Positions 16,382-25,226 of a stretch of DNA of 64,000 nt are shown in pieces. This DNA comes from CAYJEQ01 sp964369235. GTDB taxonomy: Bacteria; Bacillota; Clostridia; Oscillospirales; Ruminococcaceae. Every line of letters begins with the position of its first letter. Position 1 is the stretch's first letter. Location of the stretch: the NCBI GenBank assembly GCA_964369235.1, contig CAYJEQ010000003.1, positions 20,621 to 84,620 on the forward strand. The letters are read 5' to 3'. The notes under the pieces are model-generated. The model had not been told where the DNA came from and searched no databases. It saw nothing but the letters and a program-made list of their open reading frames with translations. A program made the position numbers and the translations under genes.

Positions 16382-16954
16382 ATGGAGCTAAATAGATATA
16401 AGGAAATAATAGAGAAATACTCTAAAAATAATATGGTTTTATTACTAGTGGTAGTGGCAATTATGGCTATGATTTTTTCCACAGAGAAAGATGAGGTAGT
16501 AGTACAGGAACAGATAATAGATGAAATCACTACAACAGAGGAATATACCCAGAGTATCCAGCATAAACTTACACAGATGATAACATCTATTGAGGGCGTA
16601 GGTAATGCCAGTGTGCTAGTTACCCTAGAGGGTGGGATATCCTATGAATATGCCACTGAGGAGCGAACTAGCAGTGATATTACCCAAGATGTGTCCAGCG
16701 ATAGTTATACTAGAACTCAGCAGCGAGATGATACCGAGGAAAACTACATAATAATCAGTGGGGAAAACGGGGAGCAAACAGCACTTGTAAAACAACAGAT
16801 AGAGCCTGAAATTAAAGGGGTGGTAGTAGTATGTGAAGGTGGCAATGAAGAAGTGGTGCAGTACAATGTAATACAGGCAGTTACAACAGCTCTCGATATA
16901 CCTACAACCAAGGTTTATGTGGCACAGATAACATCAGAAAACATAATAAATTAA
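16382..16954 (+). CDS. spoIIIAG: Stage III sporulation protein AG
   Basis: Ring-forming component of the channel, 190 residues, with one N-terminal helix (NMVLLLVVVAIMAMIF) and a ring-building domain in the intermembrane space. Family motifs are QHKLTQMITSIEGVGNASVLVTLEGG, then IKGVVVVCEGG and a C-terminal TTKVYV strand. The ATG follows the spoIIIAF stop by 30 nt. It should interact with SpoIIIAH and, in the forespore membrane, SpoIIQ or an equivalent. Confidence 0.95.
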   Translation: MELNRYKEIIEKYSKNNMVLLLVVVAIMAMIFSTEKDEVVVQEQIIDEITTTEEYTQSIQHKLTQMITSIEGVGNASVLVTLEGGISYEYATEERTSSDITQDVSSDSYTRTQQRDDTEENYIIISGENGEQTALVKQQIEPEIKGVVVVCEGGNEEVVQYNVIQAVTTALDIPTTKVYVAQITSENIIN

Positions 16955-16975
16955 ACATGAAAGGATGGCATAATT

Positions 16976-17563
16976 ATGAAACTTAAGAAGAAGGTAAATA
17001 TGAATGTTATAGTAGGCAGAAGACAGATAGTTCTAGGAACTTTAGTAATGGGGCTTTGTGTAGCAGTGTATCTTAACTGGCATTATGGTGATATAACTAA
17101 TGCTATTACCACCGAGGCACCAGCACCAACAGTGGCAGAGGAAGTTAAAAATTACGGAGATGCTAAGTATGTAGATACTACACAGGTAGAAGAGCCTGTA
17201 ATTAGTGAAGGGGAAGCGTATTTTGCTGAGGCGAAGATGACGAGAAATCAGTCTAGAGATGAGGCTACCGCAGCTTTGGCAGAGATGTTAGCAGATGCCA
17301 GTTTAGCTACTAATCAGCGAGCAGAGCTAGCAGTACAGGCAACAGAGCTTGCCCAGTCTATTGAGGTTGAAGGTAAGATTGAAAATCTACTTAAAGCCAA
17401 AGGTTTTGAGGATTGTATGGTGTACTACGACACCGAAAGAGTAGATGTTATAGTTAAAACAGAAGGGCTACTAGAGGATGAAACAGTGCAGATATGGGAT
17501 ATAATAACTAAGGAAACAACAGTACCTTCCTCTAATGTATCAATAATCGAGATTAATAATTAA
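16976..17563 (+). CDS. spoIIIAH: Stage III sporulation protein AH
   Basis: Mother-cell half of the zipper that joins the engulfing membranes. It has a basic N-terminus, one helix (QIVLGTLVMGLCVAVYLNW) and an extracellular part with an acidic Ala-rich linker. The C-terminal YscJ-like domain contains MTRNQSRDEATAALAEML and GFEDCMVYYDTERVDVIVKT. At 195 residues it is normal in length. The ATG lies 10 nt after GAAAGGA. The operon ends here with a hairpin terminator. Confidence 0.95.
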   Translation: MKLKKKVNMNVIVGRRQIVLGTLVMGLCVAVYLNWHYGDITNAITTEAPAPTVAEEVKNYGDAKYVDTTQVEEPVISEGEAYFAEAKMTRNQSRDEATAALAEMLADASLATNQRAELAVQATELAQSIEVEGKIENLLKAKGFEDCMVYYDTERVDVIVKTEGLLEDETVQIWDIITKETTVPSSNVSIIEINN

Positions 17564-17578
17564 ATAATTATAGTCTGG

Positions 17579-17615
17579 GATAAGCTGTGCTAAAAATGGT
17601 ACAGCTTATCTTATT
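17579..17615 (+). terminator. Terminator of the spoIIIA operon
   Basis: Arms GATAAGCTGT and ACAGCTTATC pair perfectly around a 12-nt loop and are followed by TTATTAACTTT. The position 16 nt after the spoIIIAH stop fits an operon end. Confidence 0.8.
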
Positions 17616-17713
17616 AACTTTAACAATCTAGGATTTGCAAAAGTAGTTTATGTATAATTCATGATTTATATGAAAAAAAATACAAAACTTACCTGTAAAA
17701 TTTCATTTATACC

Positions 17714-17742
17714 TTGTTAATAGTGGAATTATATTGTATAAT
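17714..17742 (+). promoter_or_regulatory. Sigma-A type promoter, TTGTTA-N17-TATAAT
   Basis: A perfect TATAAT lies 17 bases after TTGTTA, about 77 nt before the Asp23-family gene. This gives that gene vegetative expression separate from the spoIIIA operon. Confidence 0.65.
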
Positions 17743-17818
17743 AATATATGTATAAGATTAATTGAAATATAATGATTTTTATATGTACTAAAGATTTATT
17801 AGAAAAGAGGTATATGTA

Positions 17819-18196
17819 ATGCTTAATAACGAAGTAAAACAGCCAGCAGGCAGTCTGCGAATTTCCAGAGATGTTATTGCAACAATAACAGCAACAGCAA
17901 TAAGAGAGATTGATGGAGTAGCAGATTTAGCGCCTTTTATCACCAATATAAAGGGATGGCTTATTAAGAAACAAACAGCTAAGCCAATTGTTATTAATCT
18001 AACCGATGATGTAGCAGTTATAGATGTAAATGTTACCCTAACAGGTGGTGCTAGAATTCCAGAAGTTGCTAGCAAAATCCAGTCTGCTGTAAAAGAAGCA
18101 GTTCAGAACATGACAGGAATTGCAGTGGCTCGAGTGAATGTTAATATAGCAGGTATTCAGTTTGAAGAAGCAAAACAAGATACTATTTCATTCTAG
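17819..18196 (+). CDS. Asp23/Gls24 family envelope stress response protein
   Basis: Small protein (125 residues) of the Asp23/Gls24 family (DUF322), often membrane-associated through partners and linked to envelope homeostasis. Family features seen are GSLRISRDVIATITATAIREIDGV, the DVNVTLTGGARIPEVASKIQ strand-helix region and the C-terminal VARVNVNIAGIQF. In Clostridia this gene regularly stands just before nusB, as here. It has its own promoter and terminator, so it seems monocistronic. A second family member is at 51506-51859. Confidence 0.93.
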   Translation: MLNNEVKQPAGSLRISRDVIATITATAIREIDGVADLAPFITNIKGWLIKKQTAKPIVINLTDDVAVIDVNVTLTGGARIPEVASKIQSAVKEAVQNMTGIAVARVNVNIAGIQFEEAKQDTISF

Positions 18197-18205
18197 TTAG
18201 ATTTT

Positions 18206-18240
18206 AAAGCTCTCTGAAATGTTTTGGGGAGCTTTATTTT
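18206..18240 (+). terminator. Terminator after the Asp23-family gene
   Basis: AAAGCTCTC pairs with GGGAGCTTT, with a G-T wobble, around an 11-12-nt loop. It is followed by ATTTTG, 10 nt after the stop. Confidence 0.7.
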
Positions 18241-18311
18241 GCTATAGATTAGGTAATGGTTTATTTAAGGGTGGACAAGCCCTTGTAGTTTGAAAGGAAC
18301 GGTCATAAAAG

Positions 18312-18713
18312 ATGAAAAGAAGTGAAGCTAGAGAATTAGCATTTATAATAATATTTGAACATAGTTTTAATGGAGATGGTATCGACGCTATTATAGAAAA
18401 TGGCGACAAAGCAAAGATTACAGCAGAAACATTCTGCTATAAGCTAGCAGATACAGCTATAAATGCTATAGAAACAAGTGATCAGGTTATCGAGAGATTA
18501 TCTACTAAGTGGAAGATTAATCGACTACCTAAAACTACCCTTGCTATACTGCGTCTGGCTATTGCTGAGATTACAAGTGGCGAAGATACCCCTTACAGTG
18601 TAATAGCAAATGAAGCAGTAGAACTAGCTAAGAAATACGCTTCTGAGGAAGATGCATCTTACATTAACGGTATCCTAGGTAGCTTTATTAAAGAGCAACC
18701 AGCAAAAGCATAA
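18312..18713 (+). CDS. nusB: Transcription antitermination factor NusB
   Basis: RNA-binding component of the antitermination complex acting on rRNA operons. All-helical protein of 133 residues with KRSEARELAFIIIFEHSF at the start and LPKTTLAILRLAIAEI plus NEAVELAKKYASEEDASYINGILG near the end, all family signatures. GAAAGGA is 13 nt upstream of the ATG. It begins a long run of closely spaced housekeeping genes to recN. Confidence 0.95.
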   Translation: MKRSEARELAFIIIFEHSFNGDGIDAIIENGDKAKITAETFCYKLADTAINAIETSDQVIERLSTKWKINRLPKTTLAILRLAIAEITSGEDTPYSVIANEAVELAKKYASEEDASYINGILGSFIKEQPAKA

Positions 18714-18715
18714 TT

Positions 18716-19660
18716 ATGTTTAGCTATCTTGGTATAGATACAAGTAACTACACTACATCACTAGCTTTATATGATATGGTAAATAATAAGATTATCCATA
18801 GAAAGAAGCTACTAGATGTAAACAGTGGAGCAGTAGGACTTAGACAAAGTGATGCAGTTTTTGCCCATGTAAAGGCTGTGGACGGTCTAGTGTCTGATTT
18901 GTTCTCAGAGCTAAGGGACAATAATATACCATACCAGATTAAAGCAATAGGTGTTTCGGCTAGACCTCGTGACATAGAGGGTTCCTATATGCCTTGCTTC
19001 TTAGTAGGGGTAATGGTAGCTAAGTCTTTAGCCACTGTCCTAGACTGCCCTATATATGAGTTCTCCCATCAAAGTGGTCATATAGCAGCTGCAGCTTATT
19101 CCTGTAATAGATTGTCGCTACTAGAAAATGAGCATATAGCCTTTCATCTATCTGGTGGCACTACCGAGTGTCTACTGGTAAAACCAGATGTTAATAATAT
19201 CATAATAGCTGATATTATTTCAGCCACTACCGACATTACAGCAGGACAGCTTATTGACAGGGTAGGGGTTATGATGGGACTACCTTTTCCAGCAGGAGCA
19301 CATTTAGAGCCTTATGGGGAAAATCTTTCTCATAAGATAAAGGTAGCTTTTAAAGAGCTATCACCCTGTTTATCAGGCATGGAAAACAAATGCAGAGATT
19401 TATGGAATAAAGGTAGTAGCAATAAGGAAATGGCTGAATTTCTATTTAGTGTAGTGCTATCAACTATACATAAAATGAGCAGTGATATAGCTAAACTATA
19501 CCCAACACTGCCCATAGTATATGCAGGTGGTGTTATGTCCCATAAAGGGATTAAAACTCATCTGGAAAAAGAATTTAAAGGGATTTTTGCCCAACCTGAA
19601 TTTTCCTCAGATAACGGAGCAGGTGCAGCTATCCTTGCAGCAATAAAAAACAGTAGGTAG
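18716..19660 (+). CDS. Kae1/TsaD-like paralogue (peptidase M22-like)
   Basis: ASKHA-fold protein related to TsaD, the enzyme of tRNA t6A synthesis, but a shorter, separate clostridial paralogue (314 residues). LGIDTSNYTTSLALYD is the N-terminal phosphate-binding loop, the HQSGH motif at about residue 118 corresponds to the metal-binding histidines of TsaD, and YAGGVMSH with the C-terminal DNGAGAAILA are conserved. Its biochemical role is not established. It sits 2 nt after nusB and 10 nt before xseA, a typical clostridial context, with little visible ribosome site of its own, so it is probably translated by coupling. Confidence 0.85.
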   Translation: MFSYLGIDTSNYTTSLALYDMVNNKIIHRKKLLDVNSGAVGLRQSDAVFAHVKAVDGLVSDLFSELRDNNIPYQIKAIGVSARPRDIEGSYMPCFLVGVMVAKSLATVLDCPIYEFSHQSGHIAAAAYSCNRLSLLENEHIAFHLSGGTTECLLVKPDVNNIIIADIISATTDITAGQLIDRVGVMMGLPFPAGAHLEPYGENLSHKIKVAFKELSPCLSGMENKCRDLWNKGSSNKEMAEFLFSVVLSTIHKMSSDIAKLYPTLPIVYAGGVMSHKGIKTHLEKEFKGIFAQPEFSSDNGAGAAILAAIKNSR

Positions 19661-19670
19661 GAGGTTTTAC

Positions 19671-20870
19671 ATGTCGGTGCAGATACTTACAGTTACACAA
19701 CTTAATAAATATGTAAAGGCACTCCTAGATGAAAACTCAGCTTTAAAACAAATTTATATTAAAGGTGAGATTTCAAACTTTAAACACTATGCCAGTTCAG
19801 GACATTGTTACTTTACTCTAAAGGATAAAACAGCAGCTATTAGATGTGTGATGTTTTCCTCCTCGGCAAAATTTCTAAAATTTATGCCACAGGACGGAAT
19901 GGCAGTAATTCTAGGTGGCTCAGTTACTCTTTATGAAAAAGATGGTGCGTATCAGTTTTATGCTACAGATATGCAACCAGAGGGAATAGGTGCCCTTACA
20001 ATAGCCTATGAACAGCTTAAAGAAAAGCTATCAGCACAGGGAATATTTAGCGAAGATATTAAAAAACCACTACCACAGATGCCTAAAACCATCGGTATTG
20101 TTACAGCACAAGGTGGAGCAGCACTACAGGATATGCTAAATATCCTATCTCGTCGATACCCTATAGGTAAGGTAAGATTATATCCAGTGGCTGTACAAGG
20201 AGTACAGGCAGCCCCTACTATTACAAAGGCTATAAACTTTGTAAATGAAGAAGGAATATGCGATGTAATTATAGTAGGCAGAGGTGGAGGATCTATAGAA
20301 GATTTATGGGCATTTAACGAAGAAGCTGTGGTAATGGCAGTATATAATAGTGAAATTCCTGTAATCAGTGCTGTAGGTCATGAAGTAGATTATACCTTAT
20401 GTGATTTCGCTGCTGATAGACGAGCGGCAACCCCATCAGAAGCAGCAGAAATTGTGGCTTTAGATATAGAGATAATATCAGCATGGGTAAATGGCAGAGA
20501 AAGTGCCATGAAAAAATTAGTTCATGGTGAATTAGATAGGTATAAAAGCGATATTCAAAACAAAGATAATCTTATAAAAAGACATCACCCTAAAAAGGTG
20601 ATAGACAGCTATAGGAATTTAAATTTCAATAGTGAAAAACAGCTAATTAGATTAATGAAAAATTCCATTAACCTTAAAAAGCAAAAACTCGAGTCCCAAA
20701 CCAAACTTCTAGCAGCCCAAAATCCAATGGAGATACTAGCTAGAGGATATACAATAACTACAGGGACGGACAATAAATCCTTAAGAGATGTAGCAGTAGG
20801 GGAAGAAATGATTACTCTTACAGATACTAGTAAGATTACCTCTACTATATTAGACATAACAAGAAGATAA
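19671..20870 (+). CDS. xseA: Exodeoxyribonuclease VII large subunit
   Basis: Catalytic subunit of exonuclease VII, which degrades single-stranded DNA. An N-terminal OB-fold (VTQLNKYVKALLDENSALKQIYIKGEISNFK) is followed by the nuclease domain with GIVTAQGGAALQDML, VGRGGGSIEDLWAFN and AVGHEVDYTLCDFAADRRAATPSEAAE, all family hallmarks. The C-terminal part is helical and probably coiled. It has 399 residues, TAGGAGG before the ATG, and is followed by the small-subunit gene. Confidence 0.97.
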   Translation: MSVQILTVTQLNKYVKALLDENSALKQIYIKGEISNFKHYASSGHCYFTLKDKTAAIRCVMFSSSAKFLKFMPQDGMAVILGGSVTLYEKDGAYQFYATDMQPEGIGALTIAYEQLKEKLSAQGIFSEDIKKPLPQMPKTIGIVTAQGGAALQDMLNILSRRYPIGKVRLYPVAVQGVQAAPTITKAINFVNEEGICDVIIVGRGGGSIEDLWAFNEEAVVMAVYNSEIPVISAVGHEVDYTLCDFAADRRAATPSEAAEIVALDIEIISAWVNGRESAMKKLVHGELDRYKSDIQNKDNLIKRHHPKKVIDSYRNLNFNSEKQLIRLMKNSINLKKQKLESQTKLLAAQNPMEILARGYTITTGTDNKSLRDVAVGEEMITLTDTSKITSTILDITRR

Positions 20871-20906
20871 ATAAGCAAAAAATTCTTATATAAGGAATGA
20901 TGATAT

Positions 20907-21098
20907 ATGGCAAAGAAAAAAACATTTGAGGAGGCGTCAGCACGAATAGATGCTATTGTATCCCAGATGGAAGATGATCAGTTAAGTCTTGATCAGATGA
21001 TTAAAATGTATAGTGAAGGCATGGAGCTAGTTAATTTTTGCAATAAAGAGCTAGACAAAGCCACACTATCCATAGAAAAAATTGAATTACCCCAATAA
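20907..21098 (+). CDS. xseB: Exodeoxyribonuclease VII small subunit
   Basis: Helical protein of 63 residues that binds XseA. TFEEASARIDAIVSQMEDDQLSLDQMIKMYSEGMELV is the family core. It is placed directly between xseA and the prenyl synthase gene, the standard order. Confidence 0.96.
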   Translation: MAKKKTFEEASARIDAIVSQMEDDQLSLDQMIKMYSEGMELVNFCNKELDKATLSIEKIELPQ

Positions 21099-21114
21099 AA
21101 TCAGGTGGTGAATA

Positions 21115-21999
21115 ATGGAATACAATTTTAAGGAAGATTTACACAGTAAACTTACATTACTGGAAAACACCTTGGATAGAGAATTATCTTTTAAACCTTC
21201 TCCTTATGATAGAGTTTGGGAAGCAATGAGATATAGTGCCTTAGATGGTGGCAAACGCATTCGTGGTTTACTAGTAATAGCAATGGGACAGGCTTTGGGC
21301 AGTAGTATAGACAAGCTCCTACCAGTGGCAGCAGCAGTGGAAATGGTACATGCCTACTCTCTAATTCATGATGATCTTCCCTGTATGGACGATGACGATT
21401 TAAGAAGAGGGAAGCCTTCCTGTCATAGACAATTCGATGAAGCTACTGCAGTTTTAGCTGGTGATGGACTACTAACCCACAGCTTTAAAACCATTATGAC
21501 AGCAGATTTAACAGATCTACAAAAGGTTATAATAGCAACTACATTATCAGATAGTGCAGGGGCTAATGGGATGATTGGCGGACAGTGTATAGATATAGCC
21601 AATGAAGGTGTCAGTATATCAGAAGATCTGCTAAATCTCCTTCACAGTCTAAAAACAGGTGCACTTATTACTGCAAGCTGTACTATGGGTGGAATGGTAG
21701 CCTCAGCTAATGAAAAACAGCTACAGGCTATAGAACACTATGGTAAAGCTTTAGGGCTGGCTTTTCAGATACAGGATGATATCCTTGATGTAATCTCTAA
21801 TGAAGAAACCTTAGGTAAACCAATAGGTAGTGATGAGCTTAATAATAAGACGACCTATATAACCCTTTATGGAATTGATAAAGCTAGGGAAATCCACAAT
21901 GAGCTTTTTGACAATGGCATAAAAACTTTAGATGAATGTGGGATTAATACTCCATTTATTAAAGGGTTAACAGAAAAAATTCGCAATCGCTTATATTAA
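21115..21999 (+). CDS. ispA: Polyprenyl (farnesyl) diphosphate synthase
   Basis: Chain-elongating prenyltransferase making farnesyl or geranylgeranyl diphosphate from IPP and DMAPP. Both aspartate-rich motifs are present: DDLPCMDDDD near residues 87-96 and QIQDDILDV near residue 220, along with GGKRIRG at the N-terminus and the KTGALI block. At 294 residues it fits the short-chain class. It forms a functional pair with dxs two genes downstream, both feeding isoprenoid and undecaprenyl synthesis. Confidence 0.95.
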   Translation: MEYNFKEDLHSKLTLLENTLDRELSFKPSPYDRVWEAMRYSALDGGKRIRGLLVIAMGQALGSSIDKLLPVAAAVEMVHAYSLIHDDLPCMDDDDLRRGKPSCHRQFDEATAVLAGDGLLTHSFKTIMTADLTDLQKVIIATTLSDSAGANGMIGGQCIDIANEGVSISEDLLNLLHSLKTGALITASCTMGGMVASANEKQLQAIEHYGKALGLAFQIQDDILDVISNEETLGKPIGSDELNNKTTYITLYGIDKAREIHNELFDNGIKTLDECGINTPFIKGLTEKIRNRLY

Positions 22000-22019
22000 A
22001 AAGAGATGAGTGTATATAA

Positions 22020-22523
22020 ATGTTTGATAATTATCTATTAAATCTAATACTAATAGCATGGACAGCTGCACAGCTGTTAAAAACTATAATTAATTTTGCT
22101 GAAAACAAGATATTCGATCCAGAGCGCCTTGTAGGTGCTGGAGGAATGCCTAGTTCTCACTCAGCTTTGGTGTGTTCACTAGCTGTAGGTGCTGCAAGGA
22201 AACTAGGTGGATCTTCCCCAGAGTTTGCAATAACATTTGCCCTAGCAGGCATAGTAATGTATGATGCTATGGGAGTTAGACGAGCTGCTGGAGAGCAAGC
22301 AAAGGTACTAAATAAACTAATTAGTAGCTTTAAAAATCAAAAAGGAGCTTTCTGGAAGGAGCTAGGCAACCAAATTGAACTTGAAGAACAAGGTATCAGT
22401 GAGGAAGGCAGTAGCGACGGAGAAGATAAGCGTTTAAAAGAATATATTGGTCATACACCTATGGAGGTGTTAGGTGGTGCACTATTAGGGATACTGGTAG
22501 CAATGATTGTACCTGTAACCTAA
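22020..22523 (+). CDS. Divergent PAP2 (DUF212, YuiD-like) membrane protein
   Basis: Small membrane protein of the divergent PAP2 family, 167 residues. The conserved GGMPSSHSALVCSLA (with the phosphatase-type SxxHS pattern), MYDAMGVRRAAGEQAKVLN and the C-terminal LKEYIGHTPMEVLGGALLG are all seen. A role in dephosphorylating a lipid diphosphate is plausible given its place between ispA and dxs, but is unproven for the family. Its loops also contain a Glu-rich insert (EEQGISEEGSSDGED). Confidence 0.92.
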   Translation: MFDNYLLNLILIAWTAAQLLKTIINFAENKIFDPERLVGAGGMPSSHSALVCSLAVGAARKLGGSSPEFAITFALAGIVMYDAMGVRRAAGEQAKVLNKLISSFKNQKGAFWKELGNQIELEEQGISEEGSSDGEDKRLKEYIGHTPMEVLGGALLGILVAMIVPVT

Positions 22524-22556
22524 TGATATGTACTACAGAAAGGCTAAAATATAAGA

Positions 22557-24419
22557 ATGAAATATAAATTTCTAACTACTATTAACTCCCCAAGGGATTT
22601 AAAGAAAATGAAAATATCCCAGCTGGATATGCTCTGTAGCGAGATTAGAGAATGTATTTTGGACACAGTATCACAAACTGGTGGACATCTTGCCTCTAAT
22701 CTAGGTGCTGTAGAGCTTACAGTTGCGTTACATAGTGTATTTTCCTGTCCTAAGGATGATATTGTATGGGATGTAGGACATCAAAGCTACACACATAAAC
22801 TGCTAACAGGTAGGCAAGAGGGATTTTCTAAACTTCGTAAAGAAGGTGGATTATCTGGTTTTACCCGACCTAGTGAAAGCACTTATGATAGCTTTATTGC
22901 TGGTCATGCTGGTAACTCTCTATCTGCTGCTTACGGTATTGCAGTTAGCAAAAGACTTCAAGGGAAACAAGGTCATACTATCTCTGTAACAGGTGATGGC
23001 GCCTTAGGCAATGGAATGATCTTTGAAGCAATGAATAATGCTGGTAGATCTAAAGAAAAGCTAATTCTTATTATTAATGATAATGAGATGTCTATATCTA
23101 GCAATGTAGGGGCAGTAGCTAAATACCTTGCCAATATCCGTTCCCATAATAGCTATTTTAGAGCTAAAGACGCTATAGAGCATGGTGTAGAGTCTATACC
23201 ACTAGTAGGGGATTTTGCCAAAACAGCAATTTCTAAGTCTAAAACAATGATTAAAGATTACCTTTATCAAAGTAATTTCTTTGAGAGTTTTGGATTTACC
23301 TATCTTGGGCCGGTAGATGGCCATGATATCTCTAGTTTAAGACAGGTTTTATTAAGAGCTAGATCTCTTAATAAACCAGTGGTAATCCATGTTAATACTA
23401 AAAAAGGCCTAGGATATCACCACGCACAGAAGAACCCTGAGAACTATCATGGGGTATCACCTTTTAACAAAGAATTAGGTGTATCTGGCTCAGGTAATAA
23501 TTTTTCCAGTGAATTTGGAAAAACACTAACTAAGCTAGCAAAAGATGATAAAAAAATCATAGCAATTACCGCTGCCATGACCTCAGGAACAGGGCTGGAG
23601 GAATTTGCTCAAACTTATAGTGAAGATGGCAGATTTTTTGATACTGGAATAGCAGAGGAACACGCCGTGACATTTGCAGCAGCAATGGCATCTAAAGGCA
23701 TGAAACCTGTAATAACACTATACTCCACCTTCTGGCAAAGAGGTTATGATCAGATTATCCATGATGTAGCTATTGAGAAAGAGCCTTTGATTTTAGCTGT
23801 GGATAGAGCTGGTGTAGTAGGGGAAGATGGAGAAACTCATCAAGGGATATTTGATGTGTCTATGATGAGAAGCATACCTAATATGACCATCTACTCTCCA
23901 TCAAGCTACGAAACATTAGAAAAGGCATTTACTGAGGCACTTGCTAATCTAGGTGGGCCTATTGCCATCCGTTACCCACGAGGGAAAGAGCCTATTTTAG
24001 ATAATAAATATAAGTCAAACTCTACGGATTATAATTATATTGATAATAAATCTGATACTATAGTAATTACCTATGGCAGACTGTGGGAACAGGTATGTAA
24101 TGCCTGTCATATGACTAAAGATAGCATATCTATAATGAATATAACCAAGATACACCCTATAAATACTAAGATAATAGAGATAATTAAAGAATATAAATAT
24201 ATCTACTTCTACGAAGAAGGTATAGCCAGTGGTGGTATTGGGGAAGGTATTGCTCTTCAGCTACTATTAGCTGGATATAAAGGTAATTATAATCTAAAGG
24301 CAATTAATGGATTTGTGCCACAGGCAGATGTAAGCACAACCCTAGCTAAACTTGGACTAGATGTATTATCCATCTATAATGATGTTAAAGAAAGGTATGA
24401 ACAAAATAATGAAAACTAG
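22557..24419 (+). CDS. dxs: 1-deoxy-D-xylulose-5-phosphate synthase
   Basis: Thiamine-diphosphate enzyme joining pyruvate and glyceraldehyde 3-phosphate, the first step of the MEP isoprenoid pathway. The protein (620 residues) has the TPP/metal motif GDGALGNGMIFEAMNNAG, GHDISSLRQVL, the transketolase pyrimidine domain with DTGIAEEHAVTFAAAMA, and DRAGVVGEDGETHQG, all DXS signatures. The C-terminal domain is complete. Its 3' end overlaps the tlyA start by 11 nt. Confidence 0.97.
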   Translation: MKYKFLTTINSPRDLKKMKISQLDMLCSEIRECILDTVSQTGGHLASNLGAVELTVALHSVFSCPKDDIVWDVGHQSYTHKLLTGRQEGFSKLRKEGGLSGFTRPSESTYDSFIAGHAGNSLSAAYGIAVSKRLQGKQGHTISVTGDGALGNGMIFEAMNNAGRSKEKLILIINDNEMSISSNVGAVAKYLANIRSHNSYFRAKDAIEHGVESIPLVGDFAKTAISKSKTMIKDYLYQSNFFESFGFTYLGPVDGHDISSLRQVLLRARSLNKPVVIHVNTKKGLGYHHAQKNPENYHGVSPFNKELGVSGSGNNFSSEFGKTLTKLAKDDKKIIAITAAMTSGTGLEEFAQTYSEDGRFFDTGIAEEHAVTFAAAMASKGMKPVITLYSTFWQRGYDQIIHDVAIEKEPLILAVDRAGVVGEDGETHQGIFDVSMMRSIPNMTIYSPSSYETLEKAFTEALANLGGPIAIRYPRGKEPILDNKYKSNSTDYNYIDNKSDTIVITYGRLWEQVCNACHMTKDSISIMNITKIHPINTKIIEIIKEYKYIYFYEEGIASGGIGEGIALQLLLAGYKGNYNLKAINGFVPQADVSTTLAKLGLDVLSIYNDVKERYEQNNEN

Positions 24420-25209
24420 ACTAGATACATACCTGACAGAACAGGGCCATGCAGAAACAAGATCTAAAGCACAGGCAATGATAATGTCTGGGATAATATA
24501 TGTAAACAATCAAAAAGCTGATAAAGCTGGTATGGATATATCAGAAAAGGATATAATAGAGGTAAGAGGCAGTAAGCTAAAATATGTAAGCCGTGGAGGA
24601 CTTAAGCTGGAAAAAGCAATGTCAGAGTTTCAGATAAGTCTTGAGGGTAATATATGTGGAGATTTTGGAGCGTCAACAGGTGGTTTTAGTGATTGTATGC
24701 TACAAAATGGTGCTATCAAGGTTTATGCTGTTGATGTGGGGTATGGACAGCTTGCATGGAGTCTTAGAACAGATGAGCGAGTAATTAACCTTGAGCGAAC
24801 CAATATAAGATATTTGACTCAGGAGCAGATTAGCGATAAGCTGAATTTTGTATCTGTAGATGTATCTTTTATATCACTAAAGCTAATTCTACCTGTTGTA
24901 TATAATTTTTTAACTGATGATGGTAGTGCTGTCTGCCTAATAAAGCCACAGTTTGAGGCTGGTAGAGATAAAATAGGAAAAAAAGGCGTAGTAAAAGATA
25001 AAGCTGTTCATCTTGAGGTTGTTCATAGAATTATGTCCATAGCTAAAGAAGAAGGTTTTGGTCTACTAGGACTTAGCTTTTCACCTATTAAAGGGCCAGA
25101 AGGTAATATTGAATACCTTCTATATATTAAAAAGTCAGTAGAAGATACTATTACTGAGGATATTGCCGAAACTATCGTTATGAGTTCTCATAACCAGTTA
25201 GATAAATAA
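24409..25209 (+). CDS. tlyA: TlyA-family rRNA 2'-O-methyltransferase
   Basis: SAM-dependent methyltransferase, in homologues methylating cytidine 2'-OH in 16S or 23S rRNA. An S4 RNA-binding domain (residues 1-65, TRLDTYLTEQGHAETRSKAQAMI) is followed by a Rossmann methyltransferase domain (FGASTGGFSDCML, then DVSFISLKLILP and LIKPQFEAG). The family N-terminus favours the ATG inside the dxs end; earlier in-frame ATGs directly abut or precede the AAAGAAAGG ribosome site. About 266 residues. Confidence 0.93.
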   Translation: MKTRLDTYLTEQGHAETRSKAQAMIMSGIIYVNNQKADKAGMDISEKDIIEVRGSKLKYVSRGGLKLEKAMSEFQISLEGNICGDFGASTGGFSDCMLQNGAIKVYAVDVGYGQLAWSLRTDERVINLERTNIRYLTQEQISDKLNFVSVDVSFISLKLILPVVYNFLTDDGSAVCLIKPQFEAGRDKIGKKGVVKDKAVHLEVVHRIMSIAKEEGFGLLGLSFSPIKGPEGNIEYLLYIKKSVEDTITEDIAETIVMSSHNQLDK

Positions 25210-25226
25210 TTAGGAGCTGACATTAT